Origin: Streptomyces rhizosphaerihabitans
Lineage (GTDB): Bacteria > Actinomycetota > Actinomycetes > Streptomycetales > Streptomycetaceae
DNA length: 64,000 nt
NCBI RefSeq assembly: GCF_025399795.1
Contig: NZ_JAODTZ010000015.1
Location: 62,001-126,000 of the forward strand
Reading direction: 5' to 3'
Made by a program: the position numbers and the translations under genes. Shown here piece after piece: positions 43,486 through 51,409 of this stretch (position 1 is its first letter; each line of letters opens with the position of its first letter). The notes under the pieces were generated by a model, which ran no database searches, was not told the origin of the DNA, and saw only the letters and a program-made list of their open reading frames with translations.

Positions 43486-45459
43486 TCACTTGGACAGCTC
43501 CAGGGTGGGAATGCCGGGCGGGTTCAGGCCGAACACTTGGGCGTACAGGGAGAGTTCGGACTCCAGTGCACACACCATCGTCTCGGCGCGCCGGAAGCCG
43601 TGCCCCTCTCCCTCGAAGGCGATGTAGGCGTGCGGAATACGGCGGCCCCGCTCCTCGAGACGGGCCAGGAAGCGTTCGCACTGCACGGGAGGGCAGACGG
43701 CGTCATCGAGTCCTTGGAGCAGCAGGAAGGGCGCGGTGATCCGGTCGGCATGCGTGGACGGCGACCGCTCCGCATACCGGCCCGGCACCTCGTCGATCGG
43801 ACCGATCAGCGATTCCAGGTACTGCGACTCGAAGTCGTGGGTCTCGCCCGAGGCCCATTCGGTGAGGTCGATGACGGGATAGAGGATCGTGCCGCAGGCG
43901 TAGACGTCGGTGGTGGCCAGCGAGGCAGCGGTGGTCCAGCCGCCCGCGCTGCCGCCGCGGATCGCGAGCCGCCGCCGGTCTGCGGTGCCCTCTTCGGCGA
44001 GCGCGAGCGCGACAGCCGCGCAGTCCTCGACGTCGACGACACCCCACTGTTCGCGCAGCAGGTTGCGGTACTCCCGTCCGTGGCCGGTCGATCCGCCGTA
44101 GTTGACCTCGGCCACGCCGATTCCGCGTGAGGTGAAGTAGGCGATCTCCAGGTCGAGAACGAGGGGCGACCGGCTGGTGGGCCCGCCGTGGACCCGTACG
44201 ACGTACGGCGGGAGCTCGTCGCCGGGGCCGACGTGGCCGGGGTGGTGCGGCGGGTAGATGTGCGCGTGGACCTCGCGTCCGGCGGGGCCGGTGAAGGTGC
44301 GGATCTGGGGTTCCGGGTAGTACGCGGGGTCGACGGGGTCGTCGTGCGCGGCGCCGATCACCCGGGCCCGCCCGGTGCTGGCGTCCAGTTCGACGACCTC
44401 GTGGGCGCTGCGGGGGCTGGCTCCGACGCCGACGACCCTGCTGCCCTGCGCGGCGAGCGTCGGCGCGAACTCGGTCCAGGGGCCGGCCGTGTCGACGAGC
44501 TCGCCGGTCTCGACGTCCAGTATCCCGAGCGCGGTGGCACCCCGTCCGTGGACGACGGCGACCGGGCCGGTGTCCAGCGGCGCGAACCAGCGCTGTCCGA
44601 CCCTCCAGAGGGGTCCGCCGAACTCCTCCTCGCGCGGACAGACGGCGATCGCCTCGCCGTCCGCGCCGAGACGGTGGAGGTTCCACCAGCCGCTGCGGTC
44701 GCTGACGTAGAGCAGGGTGCCGTCGGCCGCCCAGTCGGCCTGCGCGACGGACTCCTCCGGGCCCCCCGTGACGGAACGCGGGGCGGACAGTGTGCCGTCC
44801 TCGGTGACGTCCGCGAGGATCACCTCGGTGCCGTCCCACGGCATCCGGGGGTGGTCCCAGGCGAGCCAGACCGCCTGCCGGCCGTCGGGCGAGAGCCGTG
44901 GCCCGGTGACGAACCGGTGCCTTCCGTCGGACAGCTCCCGCACGGCGTCCCGGTCGTATGCCGCCGTTCCGTCCAGCGGCACCGAGACGACGGCCCGGCG
45001 CACGTCGGTGGGTCCGTCCCCGGTGAACTCCTCCATGACGCACCACACTTCGCCGCGTTCCACCCGCAGCTGCGGATCCACCCAGCGCAATCCGCCTCCC
45101 AGCGTTGACAGGGGGGTCAACGGGAGCGGTTCACCACCGGGTTCGCAGCGGTAGAGGCGCTGGTCGGCGAAGTTGACGAAGACGACCAGCGGGCCTTCGG
45201 GGCGCATGGCTCCCGCCCAGGGGTTGCCGCCGTACTCGATGACGCGACTGCGCACGTTCCAGGGGGCCGGGAGCACCGGCTCCTCGGTGCCGTCCGCCTT
45301 CCGCCGGACCAGTGTGCGCCGCCCGCCCTCGGTCGGCCGGGGCTCCGTCCACCAGGCCTCGTCGCCGACGAAGCCGACGAACTCGGGATGTCCGTCGTGC
45401 GCGGCGGCGAGCGTCGCGTCGATCGGCGAGGGCCATGAACCGTATGGCGTGGTCTGCAT
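43486..45459 (-). CDS. Prolyl oligopeptidase-family (S9) serine peptidase
   Basis: A 657-residue S9C-like peptidase. Residues 1-400 form a beta-propeller with PDG-type blade motifs (LSPDGRQAVWLAWDHPRM). The alpha/beta-hydrolase domain carries the nucleophile in IRGGSAGGWTTA, the aspartate in GLDDAVCPP and the histidine in EGEGHGFRR. It should hydrolyse short peptides in the cytosol. The ATG at 45459 follows GGGGGGG and lies 11 nt after the M20 gene stop, so they form an operon. There is a 100-nt gap to the LD-carboxypeptidase start. Confidence 0.93.
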   Translation of the reverse strand: MQTTPYGSWPSPIDATLAAAHDGHPEFVGFVGDEAWWTEPRPTEGGRRTLVRRKADGTEEPVLPAPWNVRSRVIEYGGNPWAGAMRPEGPLVVFVNFADQRLYRCEPGGEPLPLTPLSTLGGGLRWVDPQLRVERGEVWCVMEEFTGDGPTDVRRAVVSVPLDGTAAYDRDAVRELSDGRHRFVTGPRLSPDGRQAVWLAWDHPRMPWDGTEVILADVTEDGTLSAPRSVTGGPEESVAQADWAADGTLLYVSDRSGWWNLHRLGADGEAIAVCPREEEFGGPLWRVGQRWFAPLDTGPVAVVHGRGATALGILDVETGELVDTAGPWTEFAPTLAAQGSRVVGVGASPRSAHEVVELDASTGRARVIGAAHDDPVDPAYYPEPQIRTFTGPAGREVHAHIYPPHHPGHVGPGDELPPYVVRVHGGPTSRSPLVLDLEIAYFTSRGIGVAEVNYGGSTGHGREYRNLLREQWGVVDVEDCAAVALALAEEGTADRRRLAIRGGSAGGWTTAASLATTDVYACGTILYPVIDLTEWASGETHDFESQYLESLIGPIDEVPGRYAERSPSTHADRITAPFLLLQGLDDAVCPPVQCERFLARLEERGRRIPHAYIAFEGEGHGFRRAETMVCALESELSLYAQVFGLNPPGIPTLELSK

Positions 45460-45470
45460 CTCGTCCCCCC

Positions 45471-46775
45471 CTAGGCCGTACGCAGAAAGCGGTCGAGGAC
45501 GCGGACGCCGAAGTGGAGCGCCTCGACCGGGACGCGCTCGTCGACTCCGTGGAACAGTGCCTGGTAGTCGAAGCCCTCCGGGAGCTTCAGCGGCGCGAAG
45601 CCGTAGCCGGTGATGCCGAGGCGGGAGAACTGTTTGGCGTCCGTGCCGCCCGACATGCAGTAGGGCACGACATGGCCCTCTGGTGCGAACTCCTCGACGG
45701 CCGCTCGCATCCTCGCGTACGTCGGCGAGTCCAGCGGCGCCTGGAGGGCCACCTCGTGGTGATGGAACTCCCACTCCACGTCGGGCCCGGTGAGCCGGTC
45801 CAGTGTCGAACGGAACTCGTCCTCGCCGCCAGGCAGATATCTGCCGTCCACGTACGCGACGGCCTCCCCCGGAATCACATTGATCTTGTAACCGGCGCTC
45901 AGCATGGTCGGGTTGGCGCTGTTGCGGACGGTCGGCTCGACGAGCGCGGCGGCCGGCCCGAGCTTGCGCAGGAGGGCGTCCACGTCGTCCAGGCCCCCGT
46001 CCACGCCGTACAGGGCGGCGAGTTCGGTCAGGGCGGCCCGTACGGTCGGGGTGATGCGCAGCGGCCACTCGTGGGCGCCGATGCGGGTGATCGCACCGGC
46101 GAGGCGGGTCACCGCATTGCTCCGGTTCACCTTGGAGCCGTGGCCCGCCCGTCCCCGCGCGGTGAGCTTGAGCCAGCCGGTGCCGCGCTCGCCCGCGGCG
46201 ATCGGATACAGCTGCCGGCCGCTGCCGTCGTGGAAGGTGAACGCCCCCGACTCGCTGATGCCCTCGGTACAGCCCTCGAAGAGTCCGGGATGCTTGTCGG
46301 CGAGGAAGCCCGAGCCGTCCTCGGCGCTCGCCTCCTCGTCGGCGGTGAAGGCGATGACCAGGTCGCGCCGGGGCCGTACCCCCTCGCGCGCCCAGGCCCG
46401 GAGGACGGCGAGGATCATCGCGTCCATGTTCTTCATGTCGACCGCGCCCCGCCCCCAGACGACGCCGTCGCGGATCTCTCCGGAGAACGGGTGAACGCTC
46501 CAGTCCTCGGCCTGCGCGGGCACCACGTCCAGATGGCCGTGGACCAGCAGCGCGTCGGCGGACGGGTCGGTGCCCTCCAGCCGGGCGACGACGTTCGTAC
46601 GCCCCTTGGCGCGCTCCAGGAGCGTGGGTTCGAGTCCCGCCTCGGCGAGCCGCGCGGCGGCGTACTCGGCGGCCGGGCGCTCCCGGCAGTCTCCGCCGCC
46701 CCGGTTGGTCGTGTCGATCCGGATGAGGTCGGAGGTGAACCGGACGACCTCGTCGAGTGCCCGTGCGTCAGCCAT
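45471..46775 (-). CDS. M20/M25/M40-family metallopeptidase
   Basis: A 434-residue zinc dipeptidase/carboxypeptidase. Metal and catalytic residues are in LLVHGHLDVVPA (His, catalytic Asp), WGRGAVDMKNMDAM (bridging Asp), AFTADEEAS (general base Glu), the following acidic residue and ALFHGVDERVPVE (C-terminal His). The ATG at 46775 follows GGAGGAG and overlaps the M55 stop by 8 nt. The cluster suggests stepwise degradation of peptides, perhaps containing D-residues; the exact substrate is unknown. Confidence 0.93.
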   Translation of the reverse strand: MADARALDEVVRFTSDLIRIDTTNRGGGDCRERPAAEYAAARLAEAGLEPTLLERAKGRTNVVARLEGTDPSADALLVHGHLDVVPAQAEDWSVHPFSGEIRDGVVWGRGAVDMKNMDAMILAVLRAWAREGVRPRRDLVIAFTADEEASAEDGSGFLADKHPGLFEGCTEGISESGAFTFHDGSGRQLYPIAAGERGTGWLKLTARGRAGHGSKVNRSNAVTRLAGAITRIGAHEWPLRITPTVRAALTELAALYGVDGGLDDVDALLRKLGPAAALVEPTVRNSANPTMLSAGYKINVIPGEAVAYVDGRYLPGGEDEFRSTLDRLTGPDVEWEFHHHEVALQAPLDSPTYARMRAAVEEFAPEGHVVPYCMSGGTDAKQFSRLGITGYGFAPLKLPEGFDYQALFHGVDERVPVEALHFGVRVLDRFLRTA

Positions 46776-47601
46776 ACTGCTCCTCCACCGCGGCCGAGAC
46801 GATCGTGGTGACCGCCTTGAAGGTCCGAATCCCCTCGTACATCGTGTCGCTGGTGTACGCGATCCTGCGCTCGCCGACACGGCCGACACCCGGCACGACG
46901 GTGGCGGCCATCGCCAGGTGCTCGGCGTCGAACTCCAGGGCGACGGTGAACGGGCCGCCGACGACCGGCTCGTGCCGCACCGCCAGCGCCGCCGCCTCCT
47001 TGGCCGCGGCCCGGATGTCCGCGGCCGTCCTGGCCGGTGTGCGGCACACGGCCGCGTACCGCGAGACATGGTCCTTCACCGCGACCTTCAGCGCCTCGGG
47101 CGCGTACCCGAGGGCGTCCTCGCACGCCACGTCGTCGCCGGTGACCAGCACCACCGGCACGCCGTACTCGGCGACGACATGGGCGTTGAGCAGCCCTTCA
47201 CTGGCCCGTACGTCGTTGACCCACACGCCCGTGATGGAGTTCGCCAGATAGGTGTGCGCGAGGACGCCCTCCATGCCCGCTCCCGCGTGGTAGCCGACGA
47301 ACGCGATGCCGTCCACGTCGTCGTGCTGCACTCCCTCGACCATGGACAGCGACTTGTGGCGCCCGGTGAGCATCTCCGCTCTCTCGTCGAGCCTCTCCAG
47401 CAGCAGGTTCCGCATGGTCCAGTGGGCTTCGTTGATCAGCACCTCGTCGGCACCGCCGTCGAAGAAGCCGAGCACCGCGGCGTTCACGTCCGAGGTGAAC
47501 AACGCGCGGCACCGCTCCCACTGGGGAGTTCCCGGCAGCACGTCGGCCGGCCAGGTCACACCCGTGGCGCCTTCCATGTCGGCGCTGATGAGGATCTTCA
47601 T
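46768..47601 (-). CDS. M55-family D-aminopeptidase (DppA-like)
   Basis: A 277-residue zinc peptidase related to Bacillus DppA, which cleaves D-Ala-D-Ala and similar peptides. The signature ADMEGATGVTW at the N-terminus provides Asp and Glu ligands. INEAHWTMRN and GYHAGAGMEGVLAHTY supply histidines. The ATG at 47601 begins the conserved MKILISADMEG. It is the first gene of the four-peptidase run and overlaps the M20 gene. Together with the S66 enzyme this points toward recycling of wall-derived or D-residue peptides. Confidence 0.93.
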   Translation of the reverse strand: MKILISADMEGATGVTWPADVLPGTPQWERCRALFTSDVNAAVLGFFDGGADEVLINEAHWTMRNLLLERLDERAEMLTGRHKSLSMVEGVQHDDVDGIAFVGYHAGAGMEGVLAHTYLANSITGVWVNDVRASEGLLNAHVVAEYGVPVVLVTGDDVACEDALGYAPEALKVAVKDHVSRYAAVCRTPARTAADIRAAAKEAAALAVRHEPVVGGPFTVALEFDAEHLAMAATVVPGVGRVGERRIAYTSDTMYEGIRTFKAVTTIVSAAVEEQYG

Positions 47602-47675
47602 GCCCGAAACCGTACGCGCTTCGCCCGGGCCCGGCAGAGCCTGTGGACAACTCCCACGGGTCCAGACCGGTGATG

Positions 47676-48401
47676 TCACCCGGAGCGTCCGGCCACCAGC
47701 CACCGCGACGGAAGCTCGATGCGGGTGCCTTCGGGCGTGTGCTCGGTCGTGACGAGCGGGAGTTCGCCGCTCGCGAGGACCGCGAGGCCTGCCTGGCGCA
47801 GGTACTCGGGGACCGCCGCGTCCGCGACCTCGCCGGGGGCGATGCCATGCCGGAACACCGGGGCCAGCTTGGCCGGAGGGCCGTCCGGGCTCTGGGCCAG
47901 CCCCCGCAGGAGCGGGCCCGCGGCCTCCGCGAGCTCGACCAGGAAGATCCGGCCCCGCTCCCCCGCCAGCGTGGCAAGCCCGTCCGCCAGCGGCTGCCGG
48001 TCGTCCGGCTCGGCCTGGTGGAGCACGCCCCGCATATAGACATTGGCATCGCCGAGCTCCGCGTGCAGCGCCTCGGCCTCTGTCTTGTCCGCCGCGTCGA
48101 GCAGCCGGTACCGGGCCCGGCCCGCCGGATCGGCGGTGCGGGCGTGGTCGAGCGCCGTCGGCGCGAGATCGGTGCCGACGACCTGCGGGAAACGGTCGGC
48201 CAGGAAGCGGGTCTGGGTGCCGTTGCCGCAGCCGACGTCCACAAGGGGCAGGTCGGGTGCCGTCAGACGCGGCTCGAAGAGGGCGAGGTGGACCGCGGCC
48301 GTGAGCGCGGGCGCGGCATCCCAGAAGACCCCGCCCTCTTCGCCGGGGGCCTCGCGCCAGAAGCCCTCCCAGGCCCCTCTGTACCGACTGCTCACGCTCA
48401 T
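47676..48401 (-). CDS. Class I SAM-dependent methyltransferase
   Basis: A 241-residue methyltransferase. Motif I is LPLVDVGCGNGTQTRFLADR, followed by VVGTDLAPTALDHAR and an unusual catalytic region (NVYMRGVLHQAEPDDRQPLADGL, split across a turn). It ends IELPSRWLVAGRSG. The ATG at 48401 starts MSVSSRYRGAWEGFW. It lies 74 nt before the M55 gene and reads the same way, so it may head that operon. The substrate is unknown. Confidence 0.88.
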   Translation of the reverse strand: MSVSSRYRGAWEGFWREAPGEEGGVFWDAAPALTAAVHLALFEPRLTAPDLPLVDVGCGNGTQTRFLADRFPQVVGTDLAPTALDHARTADPAGRARYRLLDAADKTEAEALHAELGDANVYMRGVLHQAEPDDRQPLADGLATLAGERGRIFLVELAEAAGPLLRGLAQSPDGPPAKLAPVFRHGIAPGEVADAAVPEYLRQAGLAVLASGELPLVTTEHTPEGTRIELPSRWLVAGRSG

Positions 48402-48425
48402 GCCCGCTCCCGGGGTCGCGACCGC

Positions 48426-48446
48426 GCCCGCCGGGACCCGGCGGGC
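48426..48446. terminator. GC hairpin between the SpoIIE-type and methyltransferase genes
   Basis: GCCCGCCGGG and CCCGGCGGGC (48426-48435 and 48437-48446) are perfectly complementary. In practice this gives a 7-bp stem with a 7-nt loop. It lies 25 nt upstream of the methyltransferase start. The 261-nt gap 48402-48662 also contains a CGTGTCCGCGACG direct repeat (48561, 48582) and no gene. Confidence 0.45.
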
Positions 48447-48628
48447 CTGATCGGTCTACCGCGCACGGCGTCCGACGACAAGCAGACGGCGCATTCCTTC
48501 ACCGCTCATTCGAACCGCGTACGCCTTCGCACGCCGAGCCCGCCTCCTACCGCGCGGGCGTCACGTGTCCGCGACGCAATGCGTGTCCGCGACGAAGGAA
48601 CGAACCGTCTGCTGGGAGAACACGACGG

Positions 48629-48665
48629 TTTCACGGGATGAAGTCGGCTTCGCGGGATCAACTCA
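48629..48665. repeat. Weak 18-nt direct repeat at the SpoIIE-type gene stop
   Basis: Two imperfect 18-nt units containing TTCACGGGATGAAG and TTCGCGGGATCAAC lie side by side up to the stop of the gene ending at 48663. The copies are diverged, so this is a minor case. Confidence 0.4.
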
Positions 48666-51119
48666 GCTGCGCGGGAGCGTCAGTTCGAACCACACGGTCT
48701 TGCCCGCGCCGGTACGGCTGGCCCCCCACTCGCGGGACAGCGCGCTGACCAGCCGCAGGCCTCGCCCGAACTCGTCGCCGGGACCCGCGCTGACCAGTGC
48801 CGGGAGCGTGTGGTCTTCGTCTTCCACCTCGCACAGCAGGGTGTCACCGCGAACGAGCCGCAGCTCGATCCGGCGGCTGTGCGCATGCCGTATCGCATTG
48901 GTGACGAGCTCGCCGACCATCAGTTCGGCGTTGTCGGTGAGGCCGGACAGGCCCCACACGTGCAGCTGTTCGCGGACCACGGCGCGCGCCCTGCCGACCT
49001 CGACCGGGTCGAGCACCAGGCGCCATACGGCGACGTCCTCGGACTCGATTCCGTTGAGCCGGGCCATCAGCAGGGCTACATCGTCCTTGCGCCCGCCGCG
49101 GGTGTTGAGCGCGCGGATGATGGTGTCGCAGGCGTGGTCCATGGAGGCGGCCGGGTGGGCGGCGGATTCGCAGAGGGTGGCGAGACCGACACCGATGTCC
49201 TCGCCACGCACCTCGACCAGCCCGTCGGTGCACATCACGAGCCGGTCGCCGGGCTCCACTCGCACACGGACCGCTTCGAAAGGCACGCCGCCGACCCCGA
49301 TGGGCGCTCCGGTCGGCAGATCCAGCAGCTCGCTGCGGCCGTCCTCGGCGCGGACGAGGACCGGCGGGATGTGGCCCGCGTTGGCTATGTGCAGTTTTCC
49401 GGCGATCGGGTCGTAGACGGCGTACAGGCAGGTCGCGAGGTAGCTGTCACCGAGGCGCTGGGCGAGGTCGTCGAGGTTGCGCAGAAGCTGGGCGGGCGGC
49501 AGGTCGAGCGCGGCCATGGTCTGTACGGCGGTGCGCAACTGGCCCATCATCGCTGCGGAGTTGAGGCCGTGGCCCATGACGTCCCCGACGACCAGGGCGG
49601 TGCGCGAGCCGGGCAGCTTCACCGAGTCGAACCAGTCGCCGCCGACGCGTCCGAGGAGTGTTCCCGGCAGATAGCGGGTGGCGATGTCGCAGCCGGCCAT
49701 GCGGGGCGCGATGGTCGGCAGCATGCTGTCCTGGAGGGTCTCGGCGACGCTCTCCTGGTATGTGTACATGCGCGCGTTGTCCAGCACCAGGCCTGCGCGG
49801 GCTGCCAGTTCGGCGCCGGTGACCCGGTCCATGTCGTTGAACTCGACGCGCTCCGGGTGACGCAGCAGGATCATGAACCCGAGCACCACATTGCGGGCCT
49901 TGAGCGGCACGACCAGCATGGAGCGGTGGGTGATGAGCGGCCTGATGTCGCGCTTCTCGAACTGCGCGGCGATCATGTGCCCCATCTGCTCGCTGATGCG
50001 CGGCACGAGGACGGGCTCACCACTGGTCATGCACTGGAAGAACGGCGTGTGTGCCGGAAAGGGCATGGCCTCGCCGACCGGCACGACATCGTCCCAGCGG
50101 CCCGGCTCGTCCGTGTGCTCCAGGGCGACCCGGTGCCACATGGTGGTGGTGTCGGGAACGCCTTCGGGAAAGCCCTCCCCGGCGACGACCTGCTCACGCA
50201 GATAGGTGCCCGCAACGTCCGTGAAGCGCGGTACGACGGCCCGGCTGACCTCCAGGATGGTCTGCGCCAGGTCGAGGGAGGTTCCGATGCGCCCGCTGAC
50301 CTCGTTCAGGAACTCCAGACGCTCACGCACGGCGACGTACTCGAGGTCCTCGCCCTCGTCGTCCGGGAGGCCCTGCGTCACGGGCACGCCGGAGGCCGCC
50401 GCTTGTGCCGCCCGCTCACGGCGCGCCTTGCGTTCCGCGCGCCGCGGCACTCCCCAGTCCGGGGTGACGGGCACGCGGTCGTTCTGGCTGAACTCCAGGA
50501 CGGGATAGCCCAGTTCAAGAACCTGCGAAACGATGCGGGCGCTCTCGCCGACGCTCATGCTGGGCAGGATCTCGGGCAGCCGGCGGGCCAGCTCCTCGGC
50601 GCCGGGGAAGTCCGTGTGCAGTGCGAAGCCCGGCGCGATGCGCTCGAAGGAGACGTCGTCGTCCTCGTGGCGCATCGCGGCGGCGTCGGCGGCCAGCACG
50701 AGCAGCCGCTCGTTGCCGGGGCCCACCAGGGGGTAGGCCCACCACAGGACGTCGGTCCGGTCGGGACCCGCCGCGGTGAGGCGGGCGCGTCCGGCGGCCG
50801 GGTAGGACAGCCGCCCGTCCAGGGAGGACTCCAGGCCGGGCCCGAGCCCGTCGTACGTCGCGTAACTCCCGAAGGGGGCCGCGTCCGTGTCCTCGGGGAG
50901 CGCGCCGGAGACGGGGAGCAGGTCCACGACGTGGCGGCCCAGTGCTTCTTCCTTGGGGGCGCCGAACATACGACGTGCGCCGCTGCTCCAGTGGGAGACG
51001 AGTCCGTCGCGATCCACGACGACCACGGCCAGCGGGATGCGGCCGGTGGCGGCGTGCTCCACCGCGCCGTTCCCAGCTCCGCGGCTGGGAGCTGCGCCCA
51101 CTTCGGTGCCACGGTCCAT
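48663..51119 (-). CDS. PAS-GAF-SpoIIE phosphatase-HATPase regulatory protein
   Basis: An 818-residue signalling protein. Domains in order: PAS (about 28-150), GAF (270-450), PP2C/SpoIIE serine phosphatase (470-690; GRVGGDWFDSVKLPG, VGDVMGHGLNSAAMM, GRKDDVALLMARL), and an HATPase_c anti-sigma-like kinase domain (700-815; ELVTNAIRHAHSRRIELRL). Such proteins tune anti-anti-sigma factors of SigB/SigF-type sigma factors by phosphatase and kinase activities in one chain. The ATG at 51119 follows GAGAGGG. A SigB/F-type sigma gene is in this window, 22 kb away; any link is only inferred. Confidence 0.93.
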   Translation of the reverse strand: MDRGTEVGAAPSRGAGNGAVEHAATGRIPLAVVVVDRDGLVSHWSSGARRMFGAPKEEALGRHVVDLLPVSGALPEDTDAAPFGSYATYDGLGPGLESSLDGRLSYPAAGRARLTAAGPDRTDVLWWAYPLVGPGNERLLVLAADAAAMRHEDDDVSFERIAPGFALHTDFPGAEELARRLPEILPSMSVGESARIVSQVLELGYPVLEFSQNDRVPVTPDWGVPRRAERKARRERAAQAAASGVPVTQGLPDDEGEDLEYVAVRERLEFLNEVSGRIGTSLDLAQTILEVSRAVVPRFTDVAGTYLREQVVAGEGFPEGVPDTTTMWHRVALEHTDEPGRWDDVVPVGEAMPFPAHTPFFQCMTSGEPVLVPRISEQMGHMIAAQFEKRDIRPLITHRSMLVVPLKARNVVLGFMILLRHPERVEFNDMDRVTGAELAARAGLVLDNARMYTYQESVAETLQDSMLPTIAPRMAGCDIATRYLPGTLLGRVGGDWFDSVKLPGSRTALVVGDVMGHGLNSAAMMGQLRTAVQTMAALDLPPAQLLRNLDDLAQRLGDSYLATCLYAVYDPIAGKLHIANAGHIPPVLVRAEDGRSELLDLPTGAPIGVGGVPFEAVRVRVEPGDRLVMCTDGLVEVRGEDIGVGLATLCESAAHPAASMDHACDTIIRALNTRGGRKDDVALLMARLNGIESEDVAVWRLVLDPVEVGRARAVVREQLHVWGLSGLTDNAELMVGELVTNAIRHAHSRRIELRLVRGDTLLCEVEDEDHTLPALVSAGPGDEFGRGLRLVSALSREWGASRTGAGKTVWFELTLPRS

Positions 51120-51321
51120 GGCCCAGGCCCTCTCTCCCCACGGCTCCGCAAGATCTGTGCCGCCTCCACTACCGTACGGCGGCGGCCCGTCGCGATGTGT
51201 GGCAATAGGGGAATTGAAACCCGCGGGGGCGGCTCCGGCGCGCGGCGCGCCCCTCGGGAAGCCGGTCGATCCGGCCCGCCCGGCCCGTACGGCACACCTG
51301 CCCGGGTACCCGTGTCGCGCG

Positions 51322-51373
51322 CCCAACCCGCAGACCCAACTCACAGACCCAGCCCGCAGACCCAGCCCGCAGA
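51322..51373. repeat. 13-nt tandem repeat downstream of the MFS gene
   Basis: Four 13-nt units (51322, 51335, 51348, 51361), the last two exactly CCCAGCCCGCAGA. The array is 37 nt beyond the MFS stop at 51410, in the 290-nt gap before the SpoIIE-type gene. No gene is seen in that gap. Confidence 0.88.
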
Positions 51374-51409
51374 CCCGGATCGCTTACCCGGATCGCGCAT
51401 GACCTCGCG

